Assembly (NCBI RefSeq): GCF_013426205.1
Contig: NC_089425.1
Coordinates: forward strand, 1,178,001 to 1,242,000
Source: Metarhizium brunneum
Lineage: Eukaryota > Ascomycota > Sordariomycetes > Hypocreales > Clavicipitaceae
DNA: 64,000 nt
Direction of reading: 5' to 3'
Shown here: positions 1 to 11,096 of the stretch, piece by piece
How positions within the stretch are numbered: position 1 is the first letter of the stretch
Layout of the letters: the number at the start of each line of letters is the position of its first letter
Position numbers and translations under genes: made by a program
The notes under the pieces: generated by a model
Told to the model about the DNA's origin: nothing
The model's database searches: none
The model's input: the letters and a program-made list of their open reading frames with translations, nothing else

Positions 1-544
1 TAATACGGTGGGCTCTCCAAGTTGACGTCGTATCAGCGAGGGAAAAAAAAAGGGGGCATCGTGTATTGTTGCTACGGGGTCTGTCCCTGTGTGCCGTCAC
101 CATGGATGTCATCACTCCAGAGTTTTCATCAAGTGGAACCGCCATGTGGATATTCAGTTCGACGCCGGTTCCCTTCGCCACGACCTTGGGCATGTTTCTG
201 AATGAGTTCCACTCTCCATTATGACTCGGGCTGAGTAGCTACAACGTTCGTAGCGAGTGGGCTCCACGCCAAGACACACATGCCAGATGTGACAGAAAAC
301 AAACAACTCGGGGGGGAGTCTGGACAGTAGAATCCCCAGAGACTATAAAGGCACTCACATCCTCCCACCGTTCATGACGGTAGATCTCAATCTCCAGACC
401 AGAAACCCTCGTACTATTCCGATCTTTCTCCACTCTCTTGTCATAAAGGCACGAGAAGAAGGGACGAGCTCGTTGAATCAAATCATTCACTTATACGGCT
501 CGACGCCTGCTACTGCACCACCACAGCACAGCTCACCATCCATC
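1..544. other. Upstream region of the HAD-like gene
   Basis: No convincing gene is seen here. A TATA-like TATAAA lies at 344-349, about 200 bp before the chosen start codon at 545, and could be the core promoter. An in-frame ATG at 374 would add 57 residues to the HAD-like protein. That extension is low in acidic residues near its start and could be a targeting sequence, but it is not conserved-looking. Confidence 0.4.
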
Positions 545-1957
545 ATGGCGGCAACGCAACAGCAAGAGGCCAAGTTCTACCAGACTGTTGAACAGGCTAA
601 AAAGGACCTCGACGCAGTTTCTGCGCCGTCAACCACACCTAGCTCCCCTGGCTTGTCTGCAGACAGCTCTCGCGCCAGCATCGCCAGCGTTGATACCCCC
701 TCATCACCACTCTCTCCTTCCACCGTGGCCGACTCCTTCGTCTTTGCCTTTGATATCGATGGCGTTCTTGTCCGCGGCGGCAAGGCCATCCCCGAAGCAA
801 TTCAGGCCATGAGAGTGCTCAACGGAGAAAACGAATTCGGCATCCATGTGTAAGTGCCACCTCACAACCCTGCCAGTTCCACCCCCGGATTTCGGACTTT
901 GGTCCACTCAACCCACCAGGGTTCCATCGTGACTTTTACTTTAGGTGTTGTGCACCCGAGATGACGATTAGCTAACGTGGCCTGCAGACCTCACATCTTC
1001 CTAACCAACGGCGGCGGCAAAACCGAAGAGGAGCGATGCGGCGACCTCTCCCGCCAGTTGCTGCAGGACATCCAGCCCGGCCAGTTCATTTGCGGACACA
1101 CCCCCATGAGAGAAATGGCCGAGAAGTACGGCACCGTCCTTGTCATTGGCGGCGAGGGCGAAAAGTGCCGCGAGGTCGCCGAGGGCTACGGCTTCCGGGA
1201 CGTCGTCACCCCCGGCGACATCATCAAGCACGACTCTGCCACGACGCCCTTCCGCAAGCTCACCGCCGAGGAGCACGCCAACTCGCGCGCCCGCGACTTT
1301 GACGACGTCACCATCGACGCCGTCTTCGTCTTCGCCGACTCCCGCGACTGGGCCGGCGACATCCAGATCATGCTGGACCTCGCCATGTCCAAGGGCGGGC
1401 GGCTCTGCACGCGCAGCGAGACCTTTGACGAGGGGCCCCCCTTTTACTTCTCGCACAACGACGTCGTCTGGTCCGCGGCCCACGAGCACGTCCGCCTCGG
1501 CATGGGCGCCCTCCGCCGCATGTTCGAGGTCACCTTTGACGACCTCACCCGCGGCCGGGGCCGGCTCGACACGCACGCCTTTGGCAAGCCGCAGGTGCCC
1601 ACGTTCGAGTTCGCCTCGCGCCTCATGAGCCAGTGGCGCCACGCGCGGCACGGCATCGCGGACGCGCCCCAGACCGTCTACTTTGTCGGCGACACGCCCG
1701 AGAGCGACATCCGCGGCACCAACGCCGTCAACAAGAAGGCCGACAACGACTGGTACAGCATCCTCGTCAAGACGGGCGTGTACCAGGACGGCACGGAGCC
1801 CGCCTACAAGCCTCGCGTCATTGTGGACAATGTCCTGGACGCCGTGAACCACGGCATCCAGCGCGAGATGCGTAAGAAGCTTGCTTCTTCGCTCAAGCAG
1901 GGTCTCGAGAAGGCTGTTGCGGATGCCGAGACGGAGGCTATTGTCGTGGAGGCGTAG
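545..1957 (+). CDS. HAD-superfamily hydrolase, HDHD5/CECR5 (YKR070W) type
   Basis: Two exons, 545-849 and 988-1957, encode 424 aa. The intron has a GTAAGT donor, a GCTAAC branch-like site at 971 and a CAG acceptor. It restores the frame between ...GIHV and PHIFLTNGGG. Motif I of HAD phosphatases is FDIDGVLVRGG (about residues 68-78), with both Asp present. The loop LTNGGG follows, and motif IV is GDTPESDI near residue 340. This order is typical of HAD subfamily IIA proteins of the CECR5/HDHD5 family, whose yeast member YKR070W is mitochondrial. The exact substrate is unknown. The first ~65 residues are Ser/Pro/Thr-rich and look disordered. The start at 545 is chosen because the context is good (catcATGgcg) and the upstream in-frame ATG at 374 adds non-family sequence. 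Exon 2 is strongly GC-rich at third positions, unlike the flanking DNA. Confidence 0.9.
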
Positions 1958-3144
1958 ATGAATTTCATATCGTTTGGAGTTTGGGATTACATATTTGGCA
2001 TTGGGCGGCATTGATGTTTGTCATGAAAGATTTTGCTTTTTTTCTTGTTTGACATTTTCTACTTTGCACTGGCTGCGAAGGAGGAAATACACTTGACCTC
2101 GATAGAGACCCTCTAGTCGCTTTTGGTATATGATGCACCACCTTTATACCCTGATGAGCATCACATCTAAATAGATTTTTTTTTAAAAAAAATACATTAG
2201 AGCAATACTTTGTTTGTATGAACTGTGATGCAATTGATAACGCTTGCTTGTCCGCAGTGGGCGGTGGTGCAGTGTCTCGGCTACCGTGTTGAAGATGCAA
2301 GTTGAGATACCGGCCGTTGACGAATATGGTATCCCGAGCACACCATAAACTACAACACTCGTACAGGACCCCTGTGGATGCGTGTCAGCTCAAGGCGAGG
2401 GTAGTGCATACCCTTGCATGCTGCTAACTACGGGCGGCACTAAATAACGACAGCAGTGGCGGTCCAGGATGAGCGAGGTATTTGTCCGATATACGTATGC
2501 ATGTATGTACGGAGGGCGATTTGCGTCAAGACGTCAATGGCTTAACGGGCGGCTTTAGTTTATCGGAGAGCGCCAAATCAGTTGCTTCGTCACCGATTAA
2601 TCCTACTTTGGTGATTTGACGAGGCATCGGGTAGAGTGGGCTCAAGTATCACTCCGAACCTGATGAAGCAGGCAGAGCTACGAATAGGTCATGGTTGTCA
2701 AAGTGAGTGTGTAGAGCTGGAGACGTATCTACATAGATTTTGAGTGAAATCTTTCCCAAGACGGGTTATTGTTGCTCTCTTTACTAATAACTAGTCATTT
2801 CTCGTATTAGAAATACTACTCCGTAGAGAAGATTATTATCACAGGACCCTGCCTATAATCCCCTTAGCTTCCTTGGCAGGTCACGCATGGCCAAACATAC
2901 GTGTGGATTGAATTGCCATCGCAGAAGCGGAGCATAGGGTTAGGGTTATTGGAGTCTGTGCATGCCATGATATTACTGAATGGTGTTTCCGCCGTGAAAC
3001 AATGCCGACACCAGACGCTGAAAGAATGCTACGGCACTCGTTTGCCAGACTTGACGGAACAGGGCCCGGTGTTGGAAGAGAAGACATGTGCTTGTGTAGA
3101 ATATGCCATGATGGTTGTCTATGAACGGGCATATATGCGCCAAA
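1958..3144. other. Intergenic, no gene seen
   Basis: This is the 3' side of the HAD-like gene followed by about 1.1 kb without a supported coding region. Short open frames at 2881-3164 lack family features. An interstitial telomere-like motif, two TTAGGG units, lies at 2935-2947. Confidence 0.5.
2935..2947 (+). repeat. Short telomere-like motif (two TTAGGG units)
   Basis: The sequence TAGGGTTAGGGTT occurs here, and GGGTTAGGGTT occurs again at 17283-17293. TTAGGG is the usual telomere repeat of filamentous ascomycetes and also a binding motif for TRF/Tbf1-type proteins. Two units are too few to claim an old telomere junction. Confidence 0.3.
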
Positions 3145-3248
3145 CTTGCCTATTCATAGTATAATGTAGTATGGTATCAATTGATGTCATATAGAGCACG
3201 ATAGTCCGGTACCTGGCCTAGTTCAAGACGTCTTGGCCTTCCACTGTA
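3145..3248 (+). repeat. Dispersed short repeat, copy A
   Basis: One of six related copies in the window. It shares the left block CTTGCCTATTCATA with copy B. It shares the core GAGCACGATAGTCCGGTACC with the GCGCGATAGYCAGGTACC core of copies C and D, and the right end CCACTGTA with copy C. It overlaps the last codons of the hydrolase pseudogene, so it appears to have landed at, or to mark, the 3' breakpoint of that relic. Confidence 0.65.
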
Positions 3249-5317
3249 GCTGTCCGATTCGTGTCGCGTCTTGACGATGCAGACCTTGACGATCGCTGGA
3301 TTTGCTTGCTGTTATTTTCCATGAGAAACATGTGACTGCGGCCATGGATACCGGCCTTGCCAAGCTCTAGATGTTTCGTTTTGGAGCAGCCTGCTTGTTT
3401 CAGATTCTCTGCTGTGCAGTAGTCGTAGACGCCGTAGTAGCCCGACTCGGACGGGACAAGGAGTACGAGTGAGCGACTTTGTGAGTTTGAGTCTCGCATC
3501 GGCATTGACGATGGGGGGGAATGCCGGCCTGGCTGTGGCCCATGAGCACCAAGGGCTTGCCAGTCTTGTCGAGAGCAGCTCCTGCGGCTTGTACCGTTGA
3601 TAACTGGTAGGTGACGTTGTTGATGAACGGGACGTTGGAGCTGTACAAGGTGTCAAAGACGACGTCGCCCATGGAGCCGTTTCCGGTGTGGAGAGCAGCC
3701 TGAGGCCATAGCATGTGCACATGTGGCTACATAAGTTGCCATTTGCACCATCTGCCGCGCAATCTGCCACCATTTATCAACATGGCAAACGATTCTTTGA
3801 GCCGAGCGGGTGACGACGCGTTCCTGCCTTGGGAAGTCGTCAACTTTACATTTTCATGCCGCAACACCGACTCCCAGCTTGTCATCATGTGCAACGATGT
3901 GCGCTTCGTCCTCCAATTATCCAGGAGCAACTTTGATGCATCCCCTCAACTTCTTCAAAGATATCTCTTCTTTTTGCGGGTTGCTGAGGATGTTGAACTT
4001 GATGGGAATACTGTTGATGACTTGTATGATTGGGCCGCCGAGCCTCTTTTTCCGATATTTCATGGAATGAAGTCTTCGCCCAACCCGTGCAGGCGATCTG
4101 TGCAAAATTTCCTTACCCCAGAAACGCACCATTACAAGATTTGCGGCATCCACGAGAAGCTGGTTGCAAAGCCCATGACTCTTGGCCGAAATAGCGGATC
4201 AAGGTATGGCACTCCATTATGCGAAGAGTACTATGAACAGTGGCCTGACTATCTCCCGTCCGAGGTTTGGATTGACCAAGAAACCCGGAATAGAGTTCCG
4301 ACTCATGTACCAAGGAGGGTTCTGTTGCCAGATGGCACCAAGGCCTTTCTGAAGATGATGCACCTGGGTGATAATTGGAGCCTCAGACAGGAGGTTACAA
4401 AGTACCAGGCCATCCGAAACGCATCAGTCGATGCATCGCTTCGCATCTCACGCTTGCTGGGACTCGTCAAGGACGGAAACGGGCTGGTATATGGTCTACT
4501 ACTCACCAATGTGGACTGTGGTGGCACGACGCTCTCCTGTGCAGTACGGCCAGAAACGCCGGGCACCCTAAAAGATCGGTGGATAGGACAGATCCGAGAT
4601 ACTCTTTGCCAGTTACACTCCGCGGGGATATCTTGGGGCGATGCCAAGCCGGCGAATGTACTGGTTGACAGGAACATGGATACATGGCTTGTGGACTTTG
4701 GCGGTGGACATACTGAAGGCTGGGTGCCCAAGGAGCTGGCAGACACGATTGAAGGTGATCTCGTGGGCCTCAGAAAGATAGAACAGTTTGTTAAGGATCC
4801 TGAAAGCATGCCTGTTCAGTAGAGTCATGCAGAAATAGCGGCATAGTAGATGATGTAAGTTGGGAGAAATATGATGCACCCATCTTGAAATACTGCGGAA
4901 GCAAAGATGGATATCTCAAAAGGCTAAATCATGCTCGGAGAGTCGGAGCCCATCATGGTGTGACAAGCCGCGTTTTTTATGTGGGGTGCACTGCCACTGT
5001 ATTTGAGAAGCTGTTGAGCAAGAAAAAAAGGCTGTACATACTCGACGGTACCTGTTGGTGCTTGGCCGTGAATGGTGACAATAGGGGTCTTTTGAGTGGT
5101 GCCGTTGACGGGTTTCAGCTGCTCAACGTAAATGTTGACATCTGGTCGCGGAAGATCCTTTTCCATCGTCGGCATACCACCAATGTAGAAGTCATTGCGA
5201 ATGGACAGCACTTCCCCGCCATGAGAGGAACTCGAGACATCAGCGTCAGTGACCAGCGAAGCCAGCCCGCCAGCAAAAGAGCGGGGCAACGGAGGCGAAC
5301 AGCTTGGGCAAACGCAT
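3218..5317 (-). pseudogene. Decayed secreted alpha/beta-hydrolase, interrupted by a kinase-like gene
   Basis: Pieces of one alpha/beta-hydrolase-fold family lie in order on the minus strand. The N-terminus starts at an ATG at 5317 and looks like a signal peptide. It changes frame at an A run at 5275-5278 and continues through IRNDFYIGG and PIVTIHGQAPTG to a GT donor near 5052. A second part runs from about 3720 (LWPQAALHTGNG, VFDTLYSSNVPF) to the nucleophile elbow LMGHSQAG. The frame then shifts to IVNADARLKLTK, and shifts again, with about 80-100 family residues missing, to a C-terminal piece with LKQAG, HLELGKAGIHG and HMFLMENN. Roughly 70 residues between the halves are replaced by 1.3 kb carrying an intact opposite-strand gene. 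The family match is from memory of these motifs. The breaks are seen directly. Confidence 0.75.
3782..4822 (+). CDS. Orphan fungal protein-kinase-like protein
   Basis: Single-exon gene of 346 aa. The C-terminal half has kinase-fold landmarks: a Lys in AFLKMM (about residue 195), a catalytic-loop-like ISWGDAKPANVLVD (about 284-297) where HRD is replaced by WGD, and a metal-binding LVDFGGG (about 304-310). The N-terminal 180 residues match nothing I recognise. This layout is typical of the expanded, lineage-specific kinase-like genes of plant- and insect-associated fungi. Whether it phosphorylates protein is unknown. The start at 3782 is preferred to an upstream in-frame ATG at 3713 because its context (caacATGgc) is better. 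The gene lies between the two halves of a hydrolase pseudogene on the other strand, so it was probably acquired or moved there. The reading frame is intact. Confidence 0.75.
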   Translation: MANDSLSRAGDDAFLPWEVVNFTFSCRNTDSQLVIMCNDVRFVLQLSRSNFDASPQLLQRYLFFLRVAEDVELDGNTVDDLYDWAAEPLFPIFHGMKSSPNPCRRSVQNFLTPETHHYKICGIHEKLVAKPMTLGRNSGSRYGTPLCEEYYEQWPDYLPSEVWIDQETRNRVPTHVPRRVLLPDGTKAFLKMMHLGDNWSLRQEVTKYQAIRNASVDASLRISRLLGLVKDGNGLVYGLLLTNVDCGGTTLSCAVRPETPGTLKDRWIGQIRDTLCQLHSAGISWGDAKPANVLVDRNMDTWLVDFGGGHTEGWVPKELADTIEGDLVGLRKIEQFVKDPESMPVQ

Positions 5318-6664
5318 TTCAAGGAACTCGTACTATGATCTGCAAAGAGGAACCCGTCCGTGACCCGATGCCACGTGTGGAGCGTTGCACGGCGTCGAGC
5401 TTATTGTGGTACCGGTGGTCTGACAGCCGCTGCGAACATGGGACGTTGAAGACAACCATGCGCAGTCTTGACAATTGGCAGTAGTCGCGGTGTCCAAATT
5501 TTGTACCCATCACGGCCACGGGCTCAATGTTGGCTCTCTGCTTCGTCGTGACCAGCGGCGGGCTAGGAGGTGAGTCAAGTGGGATGGCATCACTCGTATG
5601 GTTCGTGGACTGTTCCTGTCGCCGATATATAATATCCGGAGCCACCAACATCAATACTACTCTACCCCAGTGATGGGTAGGAAATTGAGTCTTGAGAGGG
5701 TGGTTGATGGTCAGGACTACCAGTTGATCCGTCCGCGGAAATGTCCATCTGCTGCTGCACGACGGGCAGGCAGGAGATGCAATGACTCGCTCCTTCCCGG
5801 GGCGTAGGCCACCGCTCTAATACCGCAGCCTGCAGGAGGCGTTCGGCGGCTCCTTCCCGGCTATCGTATCCAGTTGCCAGTGTTCCGAGTTGACGTGTGC
5901 AGGCAGGCACCACACCAGAAAAACCGCTTCTCAAGATCCACCGCCTTCATTTGCCGGCCTCATGCTTCGACAGTCCTGTATGCCATATCTCCGCTGAAGA
6001 GAGCGCTTGGCCCATCATTGATGATGCGAAAGCTTTAGCGAGTATTCGAGCGGATAGGGGGTGGACCTCGTACGGCGATGTCCGCGGTCTCGGGCTCCAG
6101 GGACTGGAATCATGACCAGGTCAACCAGGTCAGGGCAGGCGAAGCACCCAAGCCAACACCCCCGTTCGCATCGACAACGGCCACAAATTGGCCTTGGCGC
6201 GGTAGTATGGAGTACTGCGTATTTGCCTTTGCAGGGCTGACAACATGACAAGGGCGTGTTCAATTTTGCAAAGGTCTACTTAATATTAGCAGCCATTCTT
6301 TTTTACTTGGACCTCAAGTCAAACATTGACCACGAACCACAATTGGATTGCTACATACAGAGTAGATTGGGTTGTATTTCCATTCTTTATCCTACAGGAA
6401 CAGGAATTGGCCAAGGATTCACCTCTATTACAGCTCTCTCGCCCTCTGTTGGTTCGTTTTTTCTTTTCTTTTCTGGGTTCAACATTCGATCAACTTGCCA
6501 CTGCCATTCGGTGTTTGCGAGTCTGCGCCAAGCATCCGAATAGCTTGGGTCGTTTGTTGTAATTGGAATTTCGGCGATAAACAGCTTCGAGTTGCTACTT
6601 GCAGCCTGTCGTCATCTTAGTTTGGAGAAGCTGCAATGGCCGGACAAGGGCGTCGATAATAGCG
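4823..6664. other. N-half of the hydrolase relic and unassigned DNA
   Basis: 4823-5317 contains the N-terminal part of the hydrolase pseudogene and its putative first intron. From 5318 to 6664 no coding region can be supported. The region contains a pyrimidine-rich stretch near 6440-6490 upstream of the seven-TM-like gene. Confidence 0.4.
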
Positions 6665-7949
6665 ATGATGATGGAGGTGATGAGGAACCGAGTGCCCAGA
6701 AACACCGCCCTCATCATCCACTGGGTGTTTAGCTGCGTAGCAATCCTCATCATGACGCTACGATTAGCCTGGAGGAAAGTGGCAAAGCAGTCCTTCGTTT
6801 TAGGGGACTACTTCACCGCGGGTGCCATTGCTTGCGCCTTCATAAGACTGGCTGTCATTCACGTCGTTCTCGTTTGGGGAACGAACAGCATGTCCATGAG
6901 ATACCGATTAAACCACGACTTCACCGCAACCGAAATCTACCAGCGTGAGATAGGAAGCAAGTTGTCAATCGCCGGCCGCTTCGTCTACATTTCATAGTAG
7001 GTTGCCCACTTGAAGCTACCTTGGCCCAAGATTGAACAAGGCAGAATATACTGACGCCTCACATGAAAAGTCTCTGGCTACAGAAGCTCGTGCTTCTAGA
7101 CCTTTATCGCCGACTCATTCTCGATCTTGCATATGAAAAGATTATTATACGGGGATACCTCGTCGTCTTTTGCGTGTCCTATGTTGCGGTCGAAGTCATC
7201 ACCTTTACCGAATGTAGACCGTTTCGATTATACTGGCAGGTTGTGCCAGATGCTGGTACGATGAAATAGCATCCCAACTCGGCCTGTGATTCTGCAATAT
7301 CGTATTTTGTTTTTTGGGCGTACCCATGAGCTAACTGGATGTGTGCGTGACAGGTCCTTGCGCCAAAGCACCCATTCAACTCCTCGCTCTTGGCATTATC
7401 AACATCATCACCGACTTCATGCTGCTCGTCCTACCAATACCTGTCGTCGCATCTTTGAGGGCGCCATGGAGGAGAAAGGCACAGCTCTATCCCCTTTTCA
7501 CACTCGGCATATTCATCATCGTCGTCACCATCGTGCGTCTGCGCATCAACTATGCCAATATCGGGAGCCAGGGAAACCGTACCACCTGGGCCAGCGCAGA
7601 ATTGCTAACAGCTACCGTCGTCGTAAATGCACCCACCTTGTATGGCCTGTGGAATAAGCGCAGACGGGATAAGCGAGAATTGGATCGCCAGAGGGAGCGA
7701 CAGGAACAGCGAAGAAACGGCAATGGACCAATACATCCCGACACCATTGGCGGCAGCAACGAATCCTACGAGATGCAACGGAAGCGCACACCGACCGCGC
7801 GTGGCATATTGGTAACCAAGGATGTAATGGTGACGGAGACGCGAGAGGGCGATGGGCGAAATAGCAGGGAAAGCGGGCGTTTTCCGCACTTGGACGCTGA
7901 AAGTGTATCGCGGCACTCGAGTCAACGAGAGATTTTACCCCAATCATGA
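6665..7949 (+). CDS. Rhodopsin/PTH11-like seven-TM integral membrane protein
   Basis: Three exons, 6665-6996, 7071-7255 and 7354-7949, encode 370 aa. Both introns have GT-AG ends and restore the family order: SIAGRFVYIS-Y-LWLQKL, then WQVVPDAG-PCAKAPIQL. Hydrophobic segments include IIHWVFSCVAILIMTLRL, FTAGAIACAFIRLAVIHVVL, YLVVFCVSYVAVEVI, LLALGIINIITDFMLLVLPIP and FTLGIFIIVVTIVRL. This is the fungal rhodopsin-domain/PTH11-related family of plasma-membrane proteins, often considered receptor-like. There is no CFEM domain at the N-terminus. The tail (about residues 290-370) is charged and probably cytosolic. The start is placed at the first ATG of a run (6665, 6668, 6671, 6680), so a few residues are uncertain. 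It lies in a block bracketed by dispersed repeat copies A and B. Confidence 0.85.
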
Positions 7950-8173
7950 GCATTTGGCATTTTAAATAGCGATTGAATTCATAATAGCATTTACACACTT
8001 GGTCTCAACCTTGGCTTTAGCCATGATGTGCCATCACCGTGTCGGCGATTCACCCACCCCCTGACCAGGCATGACGGACGTCCGCTTGCCAAAAGCCGAC
8101 GGAAGTAAGGCGGCGGTCGCCTCAGTTGCCAAGTATCAATCAAATCTCATATATACAGCCATGGTCTGATATA

Positions 8174-8290
8174 CTTGCCTATTTATAAGGACATACTAAT
8201 ATTATGTAGTATATTATAGCACAGGGTGCGATGGCCAAGTACCTAAATACCTACATAGTACCTAATGAGTTCGTTTTGCCTCCCATTGTA
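8174..8290 (+). repeat. Dispersed short repeat, copy B
   Basis: Left block CTTGCCTATTTATA matches copy A almost exactly. The core GGTGCGATGGCCAAGTACC is a diverged form of the common core, and the right end TTTTGCCTCCCATTGTA matches copy F. It lies 225 bp after the stop codon of the seven-TM-like gene and has the same orientation as all the other copies. Confidence 0.6.
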
Positions 8291-9026
8291 TTCCATTGTG
8301 GCCGGCTTGTCCGATCCAGGGTAAAAGTCGCCGACCGACACCAATGCCCCGCGACTACTCCGTATTAACGGGAAAATCCGACCCAAGCCGCACGTTGCAC
8401 GACATCAGCTGTCTCATGTGCAGATCAATCTGGGAGGGCCATGTAAGCCGCGCATTGCATCGACAGGAACACACGGATAGAGAGTGCAAGACCGGTAGGA
8501 CGAGATGTGAGTACAAGAACAGAATGGCCCGTTGAGACATCGCAACTTCGCCATTACAATCTTGAGTTTTCGAAATTCGTCTGGTCAAGACGCCGGAGGC
8601 TGCTTCAATCAGTTGATACTCTATTGCATCCACGGCACGATACGCCGCCACGGCACTGCTGCCGTTCGCATCTCTAGCCGCCCAACAAGTCACGCCGGGC
8701 CTGTTTCATCCTACATCTCGCTCTCGATGAGTACATCGGGTTCCCCTCGTCTCAGTGCAAAACTGCATGGGCGGTGCGACGCGGCCGGGCGTCACGCTCC
8801 AAGGGAAACCAAGCGCCGAGGTCGTCGAGGCGGACGGCAGGGGGGACGTGGTTGTTGTAGTAGCGGACTCAGAGTCTGTTGTTCTGCTGCGGAAACGATG
8901 GGTATATAGCCCGATATCTGACGTGCGTACACACATGCAAGTAATGGCTTTGCAATACCTGCCCGTGTTCAAGCGCAACGTGTGATGAGAAGGGACATTC
9001 CCCTAAACGCCATCCCTTCGACGCCG
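8291..9026. other. Intergenic, no gene seen
   Basis: No open frame with family features is present. This is the 3' flank of the XRCC2-like gene, which is read leftward. Confidence 0.4.
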
Positions 9027-9941
9027 TCAAACGTCCATGTCGTCCTTGCCGCCAAAGCCAAACCCTCCAAACGCCGAGCTCACAGCCCATCCTGCCCCCT
9101 CAACCGCCCTCTCCCTCGTCGCCCTCTGCGCCAAAGCCTCCTCCGCACTCGTGCCCAAGGCAAACCCCATGACGGCGGCCCTATCGACCCTCGCCCACCC
9201 CTTCCACCCGGCCGTCAAGTCGCCCGCCGCCAGGCCGCCCATCACCACCGTCCCCCACCACTCCCGTCCCCTGCTCAGCCTCGCAGCGTCGTCATACAGC
9301 ATAAAGGCCTCTGCCGCGGCGACCAGGCCGCGCAGGTGTTCGGGCGAACTCTGCGCGGGCCGCTGGACATACACGTGCTCGAGGTTCGAGGGCTCCGTCT
9401 CCAGACAGGTAGGGTCGAAGCGGGCGTCCAAGTCCAGCACGAGGAGCGTGTAAAAGTGCGGCGCAGACACGAGCGTTGCTATCACCTCGTAGAGCAGCGG
9501 CAGGGCACGCCCGCACAGGGAGATGGTGCGCGACTGCGTGCGGCGGAGGCTCGTCGCCGCAAGGGCATCAAGGGCCGGGATATGCGTCTGCTTGGCGGCA
9601 CTCGCGGGTGTAGGTTTGCCGCGGACGGCCTTGAGAATCTGTCAATTGCGTCCAAGGCGTGTTAGCCGGTTTGCCAGTGCTGGACCGGGGCCATACACGG
9701 CAGCAGGATGGAAATGAAGCAGAATCTCATCCCTCGGCCGCGGATCATGAAAAGACGGTGAAAACAGGAGCGGGATGCGAGAACGGAAAGGGGGAGGATG
9801 AAGAGACGTCAAGAGTGGTGGTGATGCTCATCGGGCCCCGTCCATCCATGTCCACCACCACGCGCTGCGGCCACAACTCACCTCTTCCAGACTCGCTTCT
9901 TCAATCCCCGCCAAAACCCTCGCCCCAATCGCCTCGTCCAT
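9027..9941 (-). CDS. Rad51-paralogue (XRCC2)-like RecA-fold protein without a P-loop
   Basis: Two exons, 9882-9941 and 9027-9638, encode 224 aa. The 243-bp intron has a GTGAG donor and an ACAG acceptor. The order of features follows XRCC2: an N-terminal GARVLAGIEEASLEEI (compare the leucine-rich start of XRCC2), then RTISLCGR...LLYEVIATL, a Walker-B-like LLVLDLDARFDP, then LEHVYVQRP and a hydrophobic WWGTVVMGGL. Where XRCC2 proteins have GPxGTGKT before the LLYxxxA helix, this sequence goes directly from LCGR to ALPLLYEV, so the Walker A loop is missing. Family members act in homologous recombination in the nucleus. Assignment rests on my recall of XRCC2 and is moderate. The exon is very GC-rich. 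Confidence 0.55.
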
Positions 9942-11096
9942 CACAACCGCAGCCCACGGCCCTGACTGCCCGGCGGCTCTGTCAGTGTTTCGGTGTTTCG
10001 GTAATGACTCCGCCGTGCCACTCCTTCCCGGCGTCCGAGCTGCCCGCCCGCATCCAGCTGGATGTCCACGGCCGCCGGCGCAAACCGGCTCCCGGCGCAA
10101 ACTCCAAGATCGACCTTTCGGCTTGTGAATTGCTCCAGATGCTACAGTATAAATGCGAGGTGCAGAGACCGCTTTCGCGAGAGAGCGCGGTGCAGTGTTT
10201 CCCAGTGGACAGGCTTTTTCGGAGGTACGTGTGCACGTGTGTGTGTTGTGTGTGCTTTTGGTTTCTCTCGGCTTGCGTTCGAGTTTGTGCTGCCTGGTGG
10301 GTGCTGACAAAGCGGCTAGGTGCGCGGATAGGAAGGGGAGTTTTATGGTCGAAACGACGGCATGGGAAGGCCGGAACGCGCAACTAGAACAGAAGGATGG
10401 CGATGGGGAAGGGAAGAAGAGGCCGTTTCAGTGGTCGGGGAGTTGGCATGATGATGTGGCGAGGTGAATTGTCATGATGGCGGCTTTGGCGGGCCGCTGT
10501 GTGGAACTGATTGCTGGGCGACATTTATTATGCCCTGTACTATGATTTTATTTGGGTGTGCATGTAAATTATGTCTTGCAGGCTATTGCATAGTGTTTGT
10601 ACGATATACATGTTCAGGTCTTGGCTGCAGAAGACCGGTCAAGTCTCACAGGTGCGATACTACTCCTCTGTGCATATGAACAGCCAGGGCTGTCAATGGA
10701 AGCAGCTCCAGCGGTGAGCGTTCATCTGCCGCAATTGTAATTCCTCCTAGTATAACGTGCCTCGAAGAGAGGGGATGGAACGCAAGCAGGAACTGCCGCA
10801 GAGACCATCAAAAACATCACCAAGCCTGATTCCAAGTGGCGCCATCCGTCGCAGTAGATCACATGGCCACATGTCCAAGTTCACAAAAGGAATATTGAAG
10901 CATCAACCACCGGGTTCCTGGTCTATTGTACACTACAGCCCAGCGAGCTAGCCAAGCTCTACCCACACCCGTTCTATGCTTTGCGGCAGCGACGCCAGTG
11001 AAACAAAATGGATATCCGCCCGCCATCCACACTCTCTACTTTTCTTCGCACCCCGAGTACACTTCTCCTAGCACAGATTCGCCCCCGCAGCATTCC
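9942..11096. other. Intergenic, no gene seen
   Basis: This is the upstream flank of the XRCC2-like gene and the 3' flank of COX7a. A short GT-rich stretch lies at 10236-10256. Long open frames in this interval are antisense to exon 1 or lack any family signature. Confidence 0.4.

Noticed and set aside
1001..2011. Long antisense frame opposite the HAD-like gene
   Set aside because: It mirrors the GC-rich third codon positions of the real gene. It has no family features and is Val/Leu/Ala/Gly-biased.
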